From the NCBI RefSeq assembly GCF_014107495.1, contig NZ_CP041969.1, positions 5,629,501 through 5,693,500 of the forward strand: a DNA stretch of 64,000 nucleotides, written 5' to 3'. Within the stretch, counting starts at the first letter, position 1. Each line of letters starts with the position of its first letter. The notes beneath the pieces are model-generated. The model was not told the origin of the DNA, did not search any database, and saw nothing but the letters and a program-made list of their open reading frames with translations. This stretch comes from Cohnella cholangitidis (GTDB lineage: Bacteria; Bacillota; Bacilli; Paenibacillales; Paenibacillaceae). Position numbers and translations under genes: made by a program. Shown in pieces: positions 49,697 to 61,136 of this stretch.

Positions 49697-50110
49697 ATGA
49701 CGATGGAAAACCAACCGATCTATAAGGATAACAATTTCACCATAACAAGGGAACTGTTCGTAAGCGGGAATACTCGGTTTGCCATCCAGCATTTATGTTC
49801 GATTAAGTTGACCAAGACGAAGAGGCAGATTCCCTATACGTTATTGGTCATTGAAATCCTCCTTATTGCAACCGGATTCATATGGGACTTCCGATTCCAT
49901 TCCATCGTCACTTTAATAGGTTTTCTTGGGCTGATCGCTAACGTGTTGCTGTATATTTTCGTGAAACCGGTCCATAAGCTGGCGCTGTCGTTTTCCTCCG
50001 GAGAACGAGAGATTATCGGCGTGACGGATTATGCTTATCTTGAAGGGCTTGCCACTGCTTTCAGCCGTTCCATCGTGGAGACGAAGCAGCGGAATTTGAT
50101 GATTAGTTAG
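49697..50110 (+). CDS. DUF6232-like small membrane protein
   Basis: 137 residues. The opening pattern (YKDNNFTITRELFVSGNTRFAI) resembles DUF6232. Two membrane segments follow (TLLVIEILLIATGF and IVTLIGFLGLIANVLLYIF), then a basic, soluble end. The function is unknown. GAGGAGG precedes the ATG. It is a single gene between two hairpins. Confidence 0.72.
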   Translation: MTMENQPIYKDNNFTITRELFVSGNTRFAIQHLCSIKLTKTKRQIPYTLLVIEILLIATGFIWDFRFHSIVTLIGFLGLIANVLLYIFVKPVHKLALSFSSGEREIIGVTDYAYLEGLATAFSRSIVETKQRNLMIS

Positions 50111-50243
50111 GCATGTTTATTTGCTTCAAGCTCCTAGGACGGAGTTGATACATTCACATAGGCCAAAAAAGTGCCTTCATTGCGTCGAAGCGGCCGAGCT
50201 TGCCGAACGAAGGCCCAAAATAGTAAAAGCGAGAAATAGAATT

Positions 50244-50290
50244 AGGGGTTGGACAATAAGGTCTATTCTAGACTTTATTGTCCAACCCCT
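50244..50290. terminator. Long bidirectional hairpin terminator
   Basis: AGGGGTTGGACAATAA (50244-50259) is the exact reverse complement of TTATTGTCCAACCCCT (50275-50290). An inner stem GTCTA/TAGAC closes around TTC. It lies between two convergent genes and probably ends both. Confidence 0.8.
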
Positions 50291-50299
50291 ATATTTTAC

Positions 50300-51604
50300 T
50301 TACTTCGATTCGCCGTTCAAGTAATTGAAGAAAGGTCCATCGACCCAGAAATCATAGTTGATTACCTTTACGGAAGGATCAAGCTTCTCGAACCCGGCGG
50401 CAACGGCCGCGGATTGCTCTTTGAGCGAGAAGGATTGAGCGTAATAGTGGCCTTTTTCGATTTTGTTGTTGGAAATTTTCTTATAGTTTTTGAGCTCCGT
50501 TATAGAGAAATACAGCGGTTGCCACCAAGAGCCGTAGATGAGGCCGGGCTGGTTCTCTTCGTTCTTCTTGGCGTATTTAAGCACGATCTGATCGAACCGG
50601 GCTTTGTCCGCCGCCGATGCGAATTCGAATGCCAGGTCGTATTCTTTGGCGTATTCGATATAGTTTCCGTTCTCGATCTGCACGACTTCGAACAAGTCGG
50701 ATACGCCGGGATCCCCCCATTCCTTCAAATAAATGAAGGCGGACGTTTTGGGCTCGAATTGGATTTTGGCCCGAATCCCCTCGCTGCGAAGCAAACCGAC
50801 AAGCTGGAGAGCATGCTTGAAGTCGGAGTGTCCGTATACGAGCGACAACGAATCTACGAAGTTAGCATCGAAACGGCTATCTTTCAGATTGTAACCCGTT
50901 ACGAGATTTTGCTTCAGTGCTTCGTCCACGATATTCCTCAGCTCGGGAGCTTTGATAATGTCCGAAGTCCGATAAGCGTCGTATAATTTGGCGTAAATAT
51001 CGGAGTCGGACGAATACCCGATATAATGCTTGTATTGACCATTAGCTTCAAGAACCTTACCGAGCAGGACGGTAGAGAGCGACGCGGAAGCTGCCGCGTT
51101 ATTCCTAATGTCCCCGAAGTAATCGGAAGGGAGCAGTCCGGTATCGACCGCTGCTGCCAACGCCCGAGCTTCCTTGGAAGAGTAAACGTCGGATTTCCAG
51201 TTTAATTTCAGTTTGGCCAGCGATTTCTTCGTTTTGTCGGCAGGATATGTAGAGGCAAGTTCTTCAAGATCGGCCGCTGCCAAGGCGATCTGCACGGCTT
51301 CGATTGCTTTCAGGCGATCGTTTGGTTTGCTAGCAGCCGTCGCTTCGATTGCCGATGGAGCGAGAATCTTATTTACCGCCGCGGCGTATTGTCCTTTCGT
51401 AACCTTCTGTCCGATTACGATTTTGTATTTTTCTTTTAGGAAAACGCCGTATTCTTGAGCTAGAGAAGAGGAGGCGCTTAGGACGTTCGATGAAACGCTG
51501 GATGCTGCCGATGACCAGGACGGCGCCGCTGCGGCCGATGCCGATAATAGGATTGCGGATGCTAGAAACAGCTTGGAACCTAATCTGAGTTGTTTTTTCA
51601 TCAT
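50300..51604 (-). CDS. Exported protein of unknown function
   Basis: About 434 residues. A clear signal peptide (LFLASAILLSASAAAA) precedes an Ala/Ser-rich linker. A helical region with a faint SLH-like pattern (EKYKIVIGQKVTKGQYAAAV) follows, then a long soluble part with many Tyr and Trp. I do not recognise a catalytic motif. A GGAGG lies six bases before the ATG at 51604. A strong promoter (TTGACA, 18 bases, TATGAT) drives it. It is a single transcription unit ending at the hairpin at 50244-50290. It may be a cell-envelope protein of a Paenibacillaceae-specific family. Confidence 0.8.
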   Translation of the reverse strand: MMKKQLRLGSKLFLASAILLSASAAAAPSWSSAASSVSSNVLSASSSLAQEYGVFLKEKYKIVIGQKVTKGQYAAAVNKILAPSAIEATAASKPNDRLKAIEAVQIALAAADLEELASTYPADKTKKSLAKLKLNWKSDVYSSKEARALAAAVDTGLLPSDYFGDIRNNAAASASLSTVLLGKVLEANGQYKHYIGYSSDSDIYAKLYDAYRTSDIIKAPELRNIVDEALKQNLVTGYNLKDSRFDANFVDSLSLVYGHSDFKHALQLVGLLRSEGIRAKIQFEPKTSAFIYLKEWGDPGVSDLFEVVQIENGNYIEYAKEYDLAFEFASAADKARFDQIVLKYAKKNEENQPGLIYGSWWQPLYFSITELKNYKKISNNKIEKGHYYAQSFSLKEQSAAVAAGFEKLDPSVKVINYDFWVDGPFFNYLNGESK

Positions 51605-51650
51605 CAAAAACCTCCAATTATAATAGGGTTACTCGGAAATGTTAGAGTTG

Positions 51651-51680
51651 ATCATAACACCGGTTTTGGAATGCTGTCAA
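51651..51680 (-). promoter_or_regulatory. Sigma-A promoter of the exported protein gene
   Basis: On the minus strand TTGACA (51675-51680) and TATGAT (51651-51656) are 18 bases apart, about 50 bases before the start codon. The -35 is perfect and the -10 has five of six bases. Confidence 0.75.
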
Positions 51681-51684
51681 TCCA

Positions 51685-51791
51685 TTGACAACGCGAATCC
51701 GATTGTTATATCGTAAAACCAATCGGATAACTCAGATATCTACCGTACAACCGGAGATCATCGGCCTATGCGCTGATTTTCTCTGGTTTTT
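51685..51791 (+). promoter_or_regulatory. Promoter and leader terminator (candidate riboswitch) of the ECF operon
   Basis: TTGACA (51685-51690) with TATATC (51707-51712) makes a likely promoter. About 35 bases after the expected start, AACCGGAGA (51749-51757) pairs with TCTCTGGTT (51780-51788), with an inner stem ATCGGC/GCTGAT, then five T to 51791. No gene lies between promoter and terminator, so the terminator must be conditional. The first coding region starts 120 bases further on. I see no match to a known riboswitch class. Confidence 0.6.
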
Positions 51792-51912
51792 GTATTCGTC
51801 GGAGACGCCGTTTCATGTCCGGGAGGGCGGCAGATCTCGTGTATGTACAAGGGAGGGATAAAGGCTAGTTCATCACCGGCACGCTACTAATCTAAATTTG
51901 GAGGATGAAAGC

Positions 51913-52494
51913 ATGAATCAGAGAACGCTTATCTTAACGCTGGGAGCATTGGCGGTAGCGATTAACGTCATTGCCGGCACGGTTATCGGGAATTTGAATA
52001 TCCCGTTTTTATTTTTGGACGTCATCGGCACGATTTTCATCGCTGCGTTATACGGCCCATATTGGGGGGCTCTTGTCGGATTGTTGACGAATCTCGTACT
52101 CGGGGTTACTTCAAGCTATACGTCCATCCCGTTCGCGATCGTTAATATTCTCGTCGGTCTTATCGTAGGATTCGCTACCCTAAAGTTCGGATATACGATC
52201 AAGACGGCTCTTGTATCGGGTGTTCTGCTAGGAGTGATCTGCCCGGCGGTCGGTACGGTTATCGCGGTGGCGGTGTTCGGCGGCTTAACGGGCGGAGCGA
52301 CGGATATTTTCGTGTTATGGCTCAAAAACGCCGGCTCCAGCGTATTCGCCTCCGCGTTCCTGCCGCGGCTATGGGGGAATCTAGCGGACAAAATCTTATC
52401 GGCCGTGCTGATCTACTATGTGTTGAAGGGGATTCCGCAATCGTTGCTGAAGCGCCCGGCCGTTCGCCAATCGGGGCAATCCAATGCGGCGTAG
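51913..52494 (+). CDS. ECF transporter S component (CD3073-like)
   Basis: 193 residues with about six membrane segments. It opens with LILTLGALAVAINVIAGTVI and has the FLDVIGTIFIAALYGPYWGALVG block of substrate-binding S components. GGAGG lies eight bases before the ATG. The next gene overlaps its end by 11 bases and encodes a TudS-like desulfidase, a pairing I recall from the CD3073/CD3072 naming of such proteins. The substrate is unknown; a sulfur-containing base or cofactor is suggested by the partner. Confidence 0.85.
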   Translation: MNQRTLILTLGALAVAINVIAGTVIGNLNIPFLFLDVIGTIFIAALYGPYWGALVGLLTNLVLGVTSSYTSIPFAIVNILVGLIVGFATLKFGYTIKTALVSGVLLGVICPAVGTVIAVAVFGGLTGGATDIFVLWLKNAGSSVFASAFLPRLWGNLADKILSAVLIYYVLKGIPQSLLKRPAVRQSGQSNAA

Positions 52495-52972
52495 TAAACG
52501 AATTATCGTCGTTTCCCATTGCGTGCTGAACCAGAACGCCGTTGTCTCCGATGAGGCAAGAAGCCCCGGCGTCATGAAGGCGGCGGTGGATTGGGCGAAC
52601 GAGCAGGAATTCGGCATATTCCAGTTGCCTTGTCCCGAATTTACTTTTCTAGGTCCCGATAGACCTCCAATGACCGTCGAGCAATACGATACGCCGGAGT
52701 TTAACGAGCATAATCGGAAAATTCTGCTGCCGTACCTAGAACAACTGAAGGTGTATCAGGACCACGGTTATGAAATCGTAGGAGGGATCGGGATATCGGA
52801 TAGTCCGTCCTGCGATCCGGGCAAGGGCATCTTCATGCGCGACTTTCTGTCGTTCGCGGAGCAATCGGGCGTAAAGATCGATTACTTCTGGCAAATCCCG
52901 AATACGGCGGAGGGAACGTTCGACCCCGCCGACCCTAAGAGCGTGTTTGGAGCAGTACCGCAAGTCAGATAG
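52484..52972 (+). CDS. TudS-related putative desulfidase (DUF523-like)
   Basis: 162 residues. Three cysteines, Cys13 (VVSHCVLNQ), Cys50 (FQLPCPEF) and Cys110 (SDSPSCDPG), sit at the spacing of the three that hold the [4Fe-4S] cluster in the thiouracil desulfidase TudS. The enzyme may remove sulfur from a small molecule brought in by the ECF transporter genes that surround it. It begins inside the S-component gene, with only a weak ribosome site, so translation is probably coupled. Confidence 0.78.
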   Translation: MRRSKRIIVVSHCVLNQNAVVSDEARSPGVMKAAVDWANEQEFGIFQLPCPEFTFLGPDRPPMTVEQYDTPEFNEHNRKILLPYLEQLKVYQDHGYEIVGGIGISDSPSCDPGKGIFMRDFLSFAEQSGVKIDYFWQIPNTAEGTFDPADPKSVFGAVPQVR

Positions 52973-53006
52973 AAAGCCGCTACTCTACGAAGAAGGTGCC
53001 GCTAAC

Positions 53007-53828
53007 ATGATAACGATCGAAAATGTTTCTTTTGCTTATCCAAGCATGGATATTGAGCCTCGTTACGCTTTGCGAAACGTTAATTTGGATATTCAAGAGA
53101 ACGAGTTTATTGCTTTCCTCGGACCGAACGGTTCGGGGAAATCTTCTTTATCGAAGCTATTAAACGGAATCGAACAGCCCACCGAAGGCGCGATCGGCGT
53201 TGACGGGCTTTCGGTCGCCGAAGGGTCGTCGATTAGAGCCGTGCGCAAGAAGGTTCAGATCGTGTTTCAAAATCCGGAAAACCAGCAGGTCGGCGTCACG
53301 GTCGGAGAAGATATCGCTTTCGGATTGTCCAATATGGGTTGGGCGAGGGAAACCATGTCTTCCAGAATAAGCTGGGCGCTTAAGACGGTAGGTCTGGACG
53401 TAGACGAAGATCGCTTAGTGACTCAGCTGTCGGGAGGGGAGAAGCAGAAGCTGGCGCTTGCCGCCGTGCTCGCCATAGATCCGGAATATCTGATCTTGGA
53501 CGAGGCCACCTCCATGCTGGATCCGACCGGAAGAAGGCAGTTTCTTTGCTCGCTAGCCGAAGCGCGCCGGACGAAGTCGTTCGCCGTTATTTACGTGACC
53601 CATCATATGGAAGAGGTGATGGACGCCGATCGTTGGGTATTGTTCTCCGGAGGCTCCATTCGAGCGGTGGGGCGACCGGACGAGCTGTGGAGGCAGCAAG
53701 ATTTATTGCGGGATTGCGGACTAGAACTGCCCTATCGGCATCGTCTTACGTTGGAGCTGGAACGACGCGGGATCCCCGCGAACGCAATCGATAGTTTGCT
53801 GAATGGAGGGACCCGCGATGCGGATTGA
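53007..53828 (+). CDS. ecfA1: ECF transporter ATPase 1
   Basis: 273 residues. It has Walker A GPNGSGKSS, the ECF-type Q-loop segment VFQNPENQQVGVTVGED, signature LSGGEKQK and Walker B LILDEAT. The Walker B carries DEA rather than the usual DEP, as is common in such ATPases. The frame is open from 52947, but the ATG at 53007 gives the family start (MITIENVSFAYP). It overlaps the second ATPase by 11 bases. Confidence 0.9.
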   Translation: MITIENVSFAYPSMDIEPRYALRNVNLDIQENEFIAFLGPNGSGKSSLSKLLNGIEQPTEGAIGVDGLSVAEGSSIRAVRKKVQIVFQNPENQQVGVTVGEDIAFGLSNMGWARETMSSRISWALKTVGLDVDEDRLVTQLSGGEKQKLALAAVLAIDPEYLILDEATSMLDPTGRRQFLCSLAEARRTKSFAVIYVTHHMEEVMDADRWVLFSGGSIRAVGRPDELWRQQDLLRDCGLELPYRHRLTLELERRGIPANAIDSLLNGGTRDAD

Positions 53829-54705
53829 ATTAAACGGCATAAGGTTTAACCACGGCAAGCCAAAGCGCCGGGGAAAAACAAACCTTCTTCCCAACGTGCT
53901 GGAAAACGTCGGTTTCGCGATCGAACCCGGAGAGAAGGTAGCTATATGCGGGAAGTCGGGCAGCGGAAAGTCTACGCTTCTGCAATTGATGAAAGGCTTC
54001 ATCCGCTCGACCGGAGGAACGTTAAAGCTGGACGGATACGATCCCCATCTGGATCGCAGACCGGAATTGTTCGACCGCATCGGCTACGTCTTCCAATACC
54101 CGGAGCACCAATTGTTCGCTCCTACGGTAGCCGAAGACGTCGGATTCGGGCTGCGGAATTCCAACCTGACTCCCGAAGAACGGGAGAATAAGATTAGGCG
54201 AGCGCTGGATGCCGTCGGGTTGCAGGAGAATCAATATGCGACCCGAAGTCCGCTCGAGTTAAGCGGCGGAGAGAAAAGGAGGGCCGCCATCGCGGGCGTT
54301 CTCGTGCTTGAACCGGAAGTAATCGTGCTCGACGAACCGACGGCGGGTTTGGATCTGCCTTCCCGCACGGCATTATTCGATCTGCTTCGAGAATTAAACG
54401 AGAGTAGGGGCACTACGGTCATTTGGGTTAGCCATCAATTGGATGAAATCCTTGAGCACGCTCCGCGTATGCTTGCGTTGCATCACGGCGTCATCGTGGC
54501 GGACGGAGCCCCGGCGGATCGGATCGCTGACCCGTCCGTTAGGTCGTTATTCGATTGGGAAGAACCGACCGCGCTTGCGATCGCCAGATGGTTTAAGGAG
54601 AGTCGCGGCATCGTTATCGCCGAACCTTGGAACGAGAAGAACGTCGCGGACGCTTATCAATTCATCATAGAGAGGGATTCCGAATGGCTTCAGGCAGCTA
54701 CTTAA
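53818..54705 (+). CDS. ecfA2: ECF transporter ATPase 2
   Basis: 295 residues. It has Walker A GKSGSGKST, the Q-loop segment VFQYPEHQLFAPTVAEDVGFG, signature LSGGEKRR, Walker B VIVLDEPTAGLD and H-loop VSHQLDE. The ATG at 53818 is chosen over that at 53803 because GGAGGG lies seven bases before it. It makes the heterodimer with ATPase 1 that drives the ECF transporter. Confidence 0.9.
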   Translation: MRIELNGIRFNHGKPKRRGKTNLLPNVLENVGFAIEPGEKVAICGKSGSGKSTLLQLMKGFIRSTGGTLKLDGYDPHLDRRPELFDRIGYVFQYPEHQLFAPTVAEDVGFGLRNSNLTPEERENKIRRALDAVGLQENQYATRSPLELSGGEKRRAAIAGVLVLEPEVIVLDEPTAGLDLPSRTALFDLLRELNESRGTTVIWVSHQLDEILEHAPRMLALHHGVIVADGAPADRIADPSVRSLFDWEEPTALAIARWFKESRGIVIAEPWNEKNVADAYQFIIERDSEWLQAAT

Positions 54706-55475
54706 TATTCGAGAAGAGAAATTCATGGATCGAAAGCTGGGATCCCCGGATTAAAATCGTCGCATTAGCCGTGTTTTCCTTAAGTATAATCATTCACCAT
54801 TCGCCCGCGCTGAAGACGGTTCAATTGTTGGTCCTCGTCGCGTTGTGGGGGATCGCGAAGCTAAGATGGAGCACTTTCCTGTGGACTTTGCTTTCTTTAA
54901 GCTTGTTCTTCGCGTCAACGATGGTATTTCGGGCGGCGTTGAGCACGAAGCCGGAAGATACCTTAGTTCACTGGGGAGGGATGACGTTCTCGCGGGAGGG
55001 GATCGTATCGGGAATTCTGATGTGCGAGCAAATCTTCGGCATCGTCATCCTTTTGTCCTTGCTGGTGAGAACGACTTCCCCGGTCGTGCTGGCGGAAGGA
55101 ATGGAGAAGCTTTGTTCTCCGCTTAAGAAATGGAAAGTTCCCGTTCACGATGCGGTGATGATGTTCTCGATCGCGCTAAGGTTCGTGCCTTTGCTGCTCG
55201 AAGAATTCGATACGGTACGGAAAGCTCAGATCGCGCGCGGCGGCGGATTTCACCGAAAAGGCGTCATGTCCCGGTTTAAAGGCGTATTGCCGATGCTTAT
55301 TCCGCTATTCGTGCTCTCGATCCATCGGGCCAAAGATTTGGCGATCGCGATGGAATCCCGCGGATACCAAGGAGAAGAAGGACGTACCCCGATACGCGAG
55401 TATCGGATACGTCCTTCGGATGTATTGGTATTGACGATTAGCATCCTATTCTTGGTTAGCGTAGCTCTTGTCTAG
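54684..55475 (+). CDS. ecfT: ECF transporter T (transmembrane) component
   Basis: 263 residues with about five membrane segments. The conserved coupling pattern is present: AQIARGGGF, and later AMESRGYQG (Ala-Arg-Gly type motifs that bind the ATPases). The ATG at 54684 has AGAGGG upstream and gives the family start. It overlaps the second ATPase by 22 bases and, at its end, the convergent monooxygenase gene by 20 bases. It completes the ECF operon. Confidence 0.9.
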   Translation: MASGSYLIFEKRNSWIESWDPRIKIVALAVFSLSIIIHHSPALKTVQLLVLVALWGIAKLRWSTFLWTLLSLSLFFASTMVFRAALSTKPEDTLVHWGGMTFSREGIVSGILMCEQIFGIVILLSLLVRTTSPVVLAEGMEKLCSPLKKWKVPVHDAVMMFSIALRFVPLLLEEFDTVRKAQIARGGGFHRKGVMSRFKGVLPMLIPLFVLSIHRAKDLAIAMESRGYQGEEGRTPIREYRIRPSDVLVLTISILFLVSVALV

Positions 55476-56466
55476 CGTCAGCGATAATCTCGAACGATCT
55501 CAATCGAGCTTGGTGGTCAAAAATTTGCGATGCGATGATGAGCTCGTCCGCGCCAGTCTCGCGGACGACGGATTGCAATCTGTCTATCAATTGAGCTTTG
55601 TCCCCGACGACCGCATATCCGAATTGTCTCTGAAGAGCCGCTTCCTCTTGGGGAGACCATAGACCGTCCATGCTGTCTACGGGAGGCGGCAATTGTCCGA
55701 AACGTCCGCGAATCATGTTCAGGAAGGCTTGCTGCTGCGAAGTGGCAAGCCTTTTGGCTGCTTGCTCGGTATCCGCGGCGGTAACGTTAAGCCCGACCAT
55801 GACATAGGGCTTAGCCAATGCGGCCGACGGACGGAAGTTGCCGCGGTAGATTTCCAATGCAGGAATTAAATAATCCGGCGCGAAATGGCTGGCGAACGCG
55901 AACGGAAGACCGAGCTGGCCGGCCAATTGAGCGCTGAAGCCGCTTGATCCGAGGAGCCAGATCGGGACATTCAAGCCTTCGCCGGGGATGGCGCGGACGA
56001 TGTTGCCGGCGGTTCCTATCGACGGATCGAAGTAAGCGCGAAGCTCGCTAAGAAGCGCCGGGAAGTCTTCCCCTCCGGCTCCCAAGCCTCTGCGTAAAAC
56101 GCGCGAAGCGGCTTGGTCGGAGCCGGGAGCTCTTCCAAGGCCTAGATCAATCCGATTAGGATACAGCGATTCAAGGGTACCGAATTGTTCCGCGATAACT
56201 AGCGGCGCGTGATTCGGGAGCATGATGCCGCCCGAACCGACGCGAATCGTCGACGTGCCGGCGGCGACATGCCCGATGACGACGGAAGTAGCCGAGCTGG
56301 CGATGCCGGGCATGCTGTGGTGCTCCGCGAGCCAGAAACGGCGATACCCCCATTGCTCCGCGTGCTGGGCGAGGTCAAGCGTGTTACGGAAAGACACGGC
56401 AGCCGTGCTCCCTTGAACGATAGAAGCCAGATCAAGAACGGAAAAAGCGACAGGTTGTGTTGTCAA
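55456..56466 (-). CDS. Luciferase-like (LLM) flavin-dependent monooxygenase
   Basis: 336 residues. It has the LLM barrel start ([12 protein letters not shown]), [35 protein letters not shown] and [12 protein letters not shown], typical of the YhbW-like group. It uses reduced flavin from a separate reductase; the substrate is unknown. A TTG start with AAGGAGG nine bases upstream. It lies 28 bases after a MarR regulator gene on the same strand, so the two are probably one unit. Confidence 0.9.
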   Translation of the reverse strand: MTTQPVAFSVLDLASIVQGSTAAVSFRNTLDLAQHAEQWGYRRFWLAEHHSMPGIASSATSVVIGHVAAGTSTIRVGSGGIMLPNHAPLVIAEQFGTLESLYPNRIDLGLGRAPGSDQAASRVLRRGLGAGGEDFPALLSELRAYFDPSIGTAGNIVRAIPGEGLNVPIWLLGSSGFSAQLAGQLGLPFAFASHFAPDYLIPALEIYRGNFRPSAALAKPYVMVGLNVTAADTEQAAKRLATSQQQAFLNMIRGRFGQLPPPVDSMDGLWSPQEEAALQRQFGYAVVGDKAQLIDRLQSVVRETGADELIIASQIFDHQARLRSFEIIADARQELR

Positions 56467-56494
56467 AGCGGTTTGCCTCCTTAATGGGCAGGAG

Positions 56495-56932
56495 TTACTC
56501 GTCGTTCATGTTCTCGATTAATTGCTGAAGGCACCGGTTGAAGGAGGTTAGTTCTTCTAGCCGCAGACGATCCATAGAGGTCTGGCCGCTAAGCGATCCG
56601 CAGCTTTCCAGGTGCACCAAAGCTTGTTTTCCCTTATCGGTTAATCGCACGAGAGTGATTCGGCGGTCTTCCTGCGCTTCGTATGTCGTAACGTAGTCGT
56701 TTTGCTTCAGGCGCTCGATCATTCCGGTCATGTTTTGCTTCGTCACATGCGTATTCGTCCCTAATTGTTTCAAGGAAAGGTCTCCTTCGGAAAGGGACGA
56801 CAGAATAAACCACTGATGGACGCTTGTGAGTCCGACCTGGGATACGAGCTTGCGACCGATGCGTTCAAGCAGGTTGGAGCATCGGAAAATATTCATAACA
56901 ATGCTTCCGTGTAACGGATCGTCTTTGTCCAA
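56495..56932 (-). CDS. MarR family transcriptional regulator
   Basis: About 145 residues with the winged helix typical of Mar[40 protein letters not shown] and the wing [17 protein letters not shown]. The frame opens at 56953; the TTG at 56932, with TTGGAG eight bases upstream, is a better start. An inverted repeat directly upstream is its probable operator. It likely represses itself and the flavin monooxygenase downstream. Confidence 0.85.
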   Translation of the reverse strand: MDKDDPLHGSIVMNIFRCSNLLERIGRKLVSQVGLTSVHQWFILSSLSEGDLSLKQLGTNTHVTKQNMTGMIERLKQNDYVTTYEAQEDRRITLVRLTDKGKQALVHLESCGSLSGQTSMDRLRLEELTSFNRCLQQLIENMNDE

Positions 56933-56949
56933 TGCGGTTGCTCCAAAAG

Positions 56950-56980
56950 TCAATTTGTTGACTATATCCTAAACAATTGA
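56950..56980. promoter_or_regulatory. Probable MarR operator
   Basis: TCAATTTGTT (56950-56959) and AACAATTGA (56972-56980) form an inverted repeat with one extra base, just before the MarR gene (minus strand). Confidence 0.55.
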
Positions 56981-57027
56981 TCGTGCGATGTCAAATCGAT
57001 TGAAATCGGCTTCGTACCGACGATGCG

Positions 57028-57852
57028 TTATCCGCCGTGCGCCCGTTTGAACTGTTCCGGACTCATCCCTTCGGATTTCTTGAATACGTAACTGAAGTAA
57101 CTCGGCGTATCGAATCCGACCCGCGCGGCGATTTCCTGCATTTTCAAGCCGGGCTCGCGGAACATCCATTCCTTGCTCTTATTGATTCTCTCGCGATTGA
57201 CGTATTCCATGGGACGCATTCTTAGAGTGATCTTGAACAGGTGACAGAGATGCTGGGCGCTCACCCCGATGCATTGGGCCATCTCGTCGATCGCGATCGG
57301 GCGATGGCAATTGGCTTCGATGTATTGGGTCACCGGATGTAGCTTCATATAGTTATGGGCGGTTGAAGGCGAGTTCGTCCATACGTTTTTCATAAGATCC
57401 AGGAGAAAAGCGTATAAAAGCTTCGAACACTCCATTCCCATGAAAGGATGACCGGAGAGCGACATCGCGTATATCGTTTTCATGTGCGAAATCAAACTAT
57501 CCGGAGAGGTAATCGTAAATACGCCCGAGCGCTCGATGCCGGCTTGCCGAAGCAGGGAGGGGATGAGGCTGCCGTTAAAAGAAATCCATTGAACATCCCA
57601 AGGCTCTGCCAAAGGCCGGTAATAGTGGGCTTCGTTCGCGAATAGGAAAAAGCCTTGACCCGGTTTAACGATATACCGTTGATCGCCGACGATCAGCTCG
57701 CCCGTGCCGGAGTGCGCTTGCAGCCATTGGTAATCGGGGAAGCCATCCGGTCTTCTCGTCCGTTCTTGATCCTCCCAATGCCCTACGCTCGTGAGATAAA
57801 TCGGCAGCTCGGAGTCGCTTTCCGTCACAATGGGAAAAGAAGGAATAGTCAT
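57028..57852 (-). CDS. AraC family transcriptional regulator
   Basis: 274 residues. An N-terminal cupin sugar-sensing domain (GTGELIVGDQRYIVKPGQGFFL) and two C-terminal helix-turn-helix units (IDEMAQCIGVSAQHLCHLFK and MQEIAARVGFDTPSYFSYVFK). The ATG at 57852 has AAGGTG eight bases before it; an ATG at 57870 overlaps that site. It is divergent from the beta-galactosidase gene and very likely activates it in response to a galactoside. Confidence 0.9.
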   Translation of the reverse strand: MTIPSFPIVTESDSELPIYLTSVGHWEDQERTRRPDGFPDYQWLQAHSGTGELIVGDQRYIVKPGQGFFLFANEAHYYRPLAEPWDVQWISFNGSLIPSLLRQAGIERSGVFTITSPDSLISHMKTIYAMSLSGHPFMGMECSKLLYAFLLDLMKNVWTNSPSTAHNYMKLHPVTQYIEANCHRPIAIDEMAQCIGVSAQHLCHLFKITLRMRPMEYVNRERINKSKEWMFREPGLKMQEIAARVGFDTPSYFSYVFKKSEGMSPEQFKRAHGG

Positions 57853-61087
<3,235 letters not shown>

Positions 61088-61136
61088 ACTGATTAGAAGC
61101 GATGACCTGATACGACGTCAGGAGTAGGAGGATGAC

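Noticed and set aside
50121-50324. A 67-codon plus-strand frame after the DUF6232 gene
   Set aside because: It runs through the long hairpin at 50244-50290, has no ribosome site and no recognisable pattern.
51720-51790. Purine riboswitch before the ECF operon
   Set aside because: A TCTACC string is present, but there is no room for the P2 stem or the usual loop pairing.
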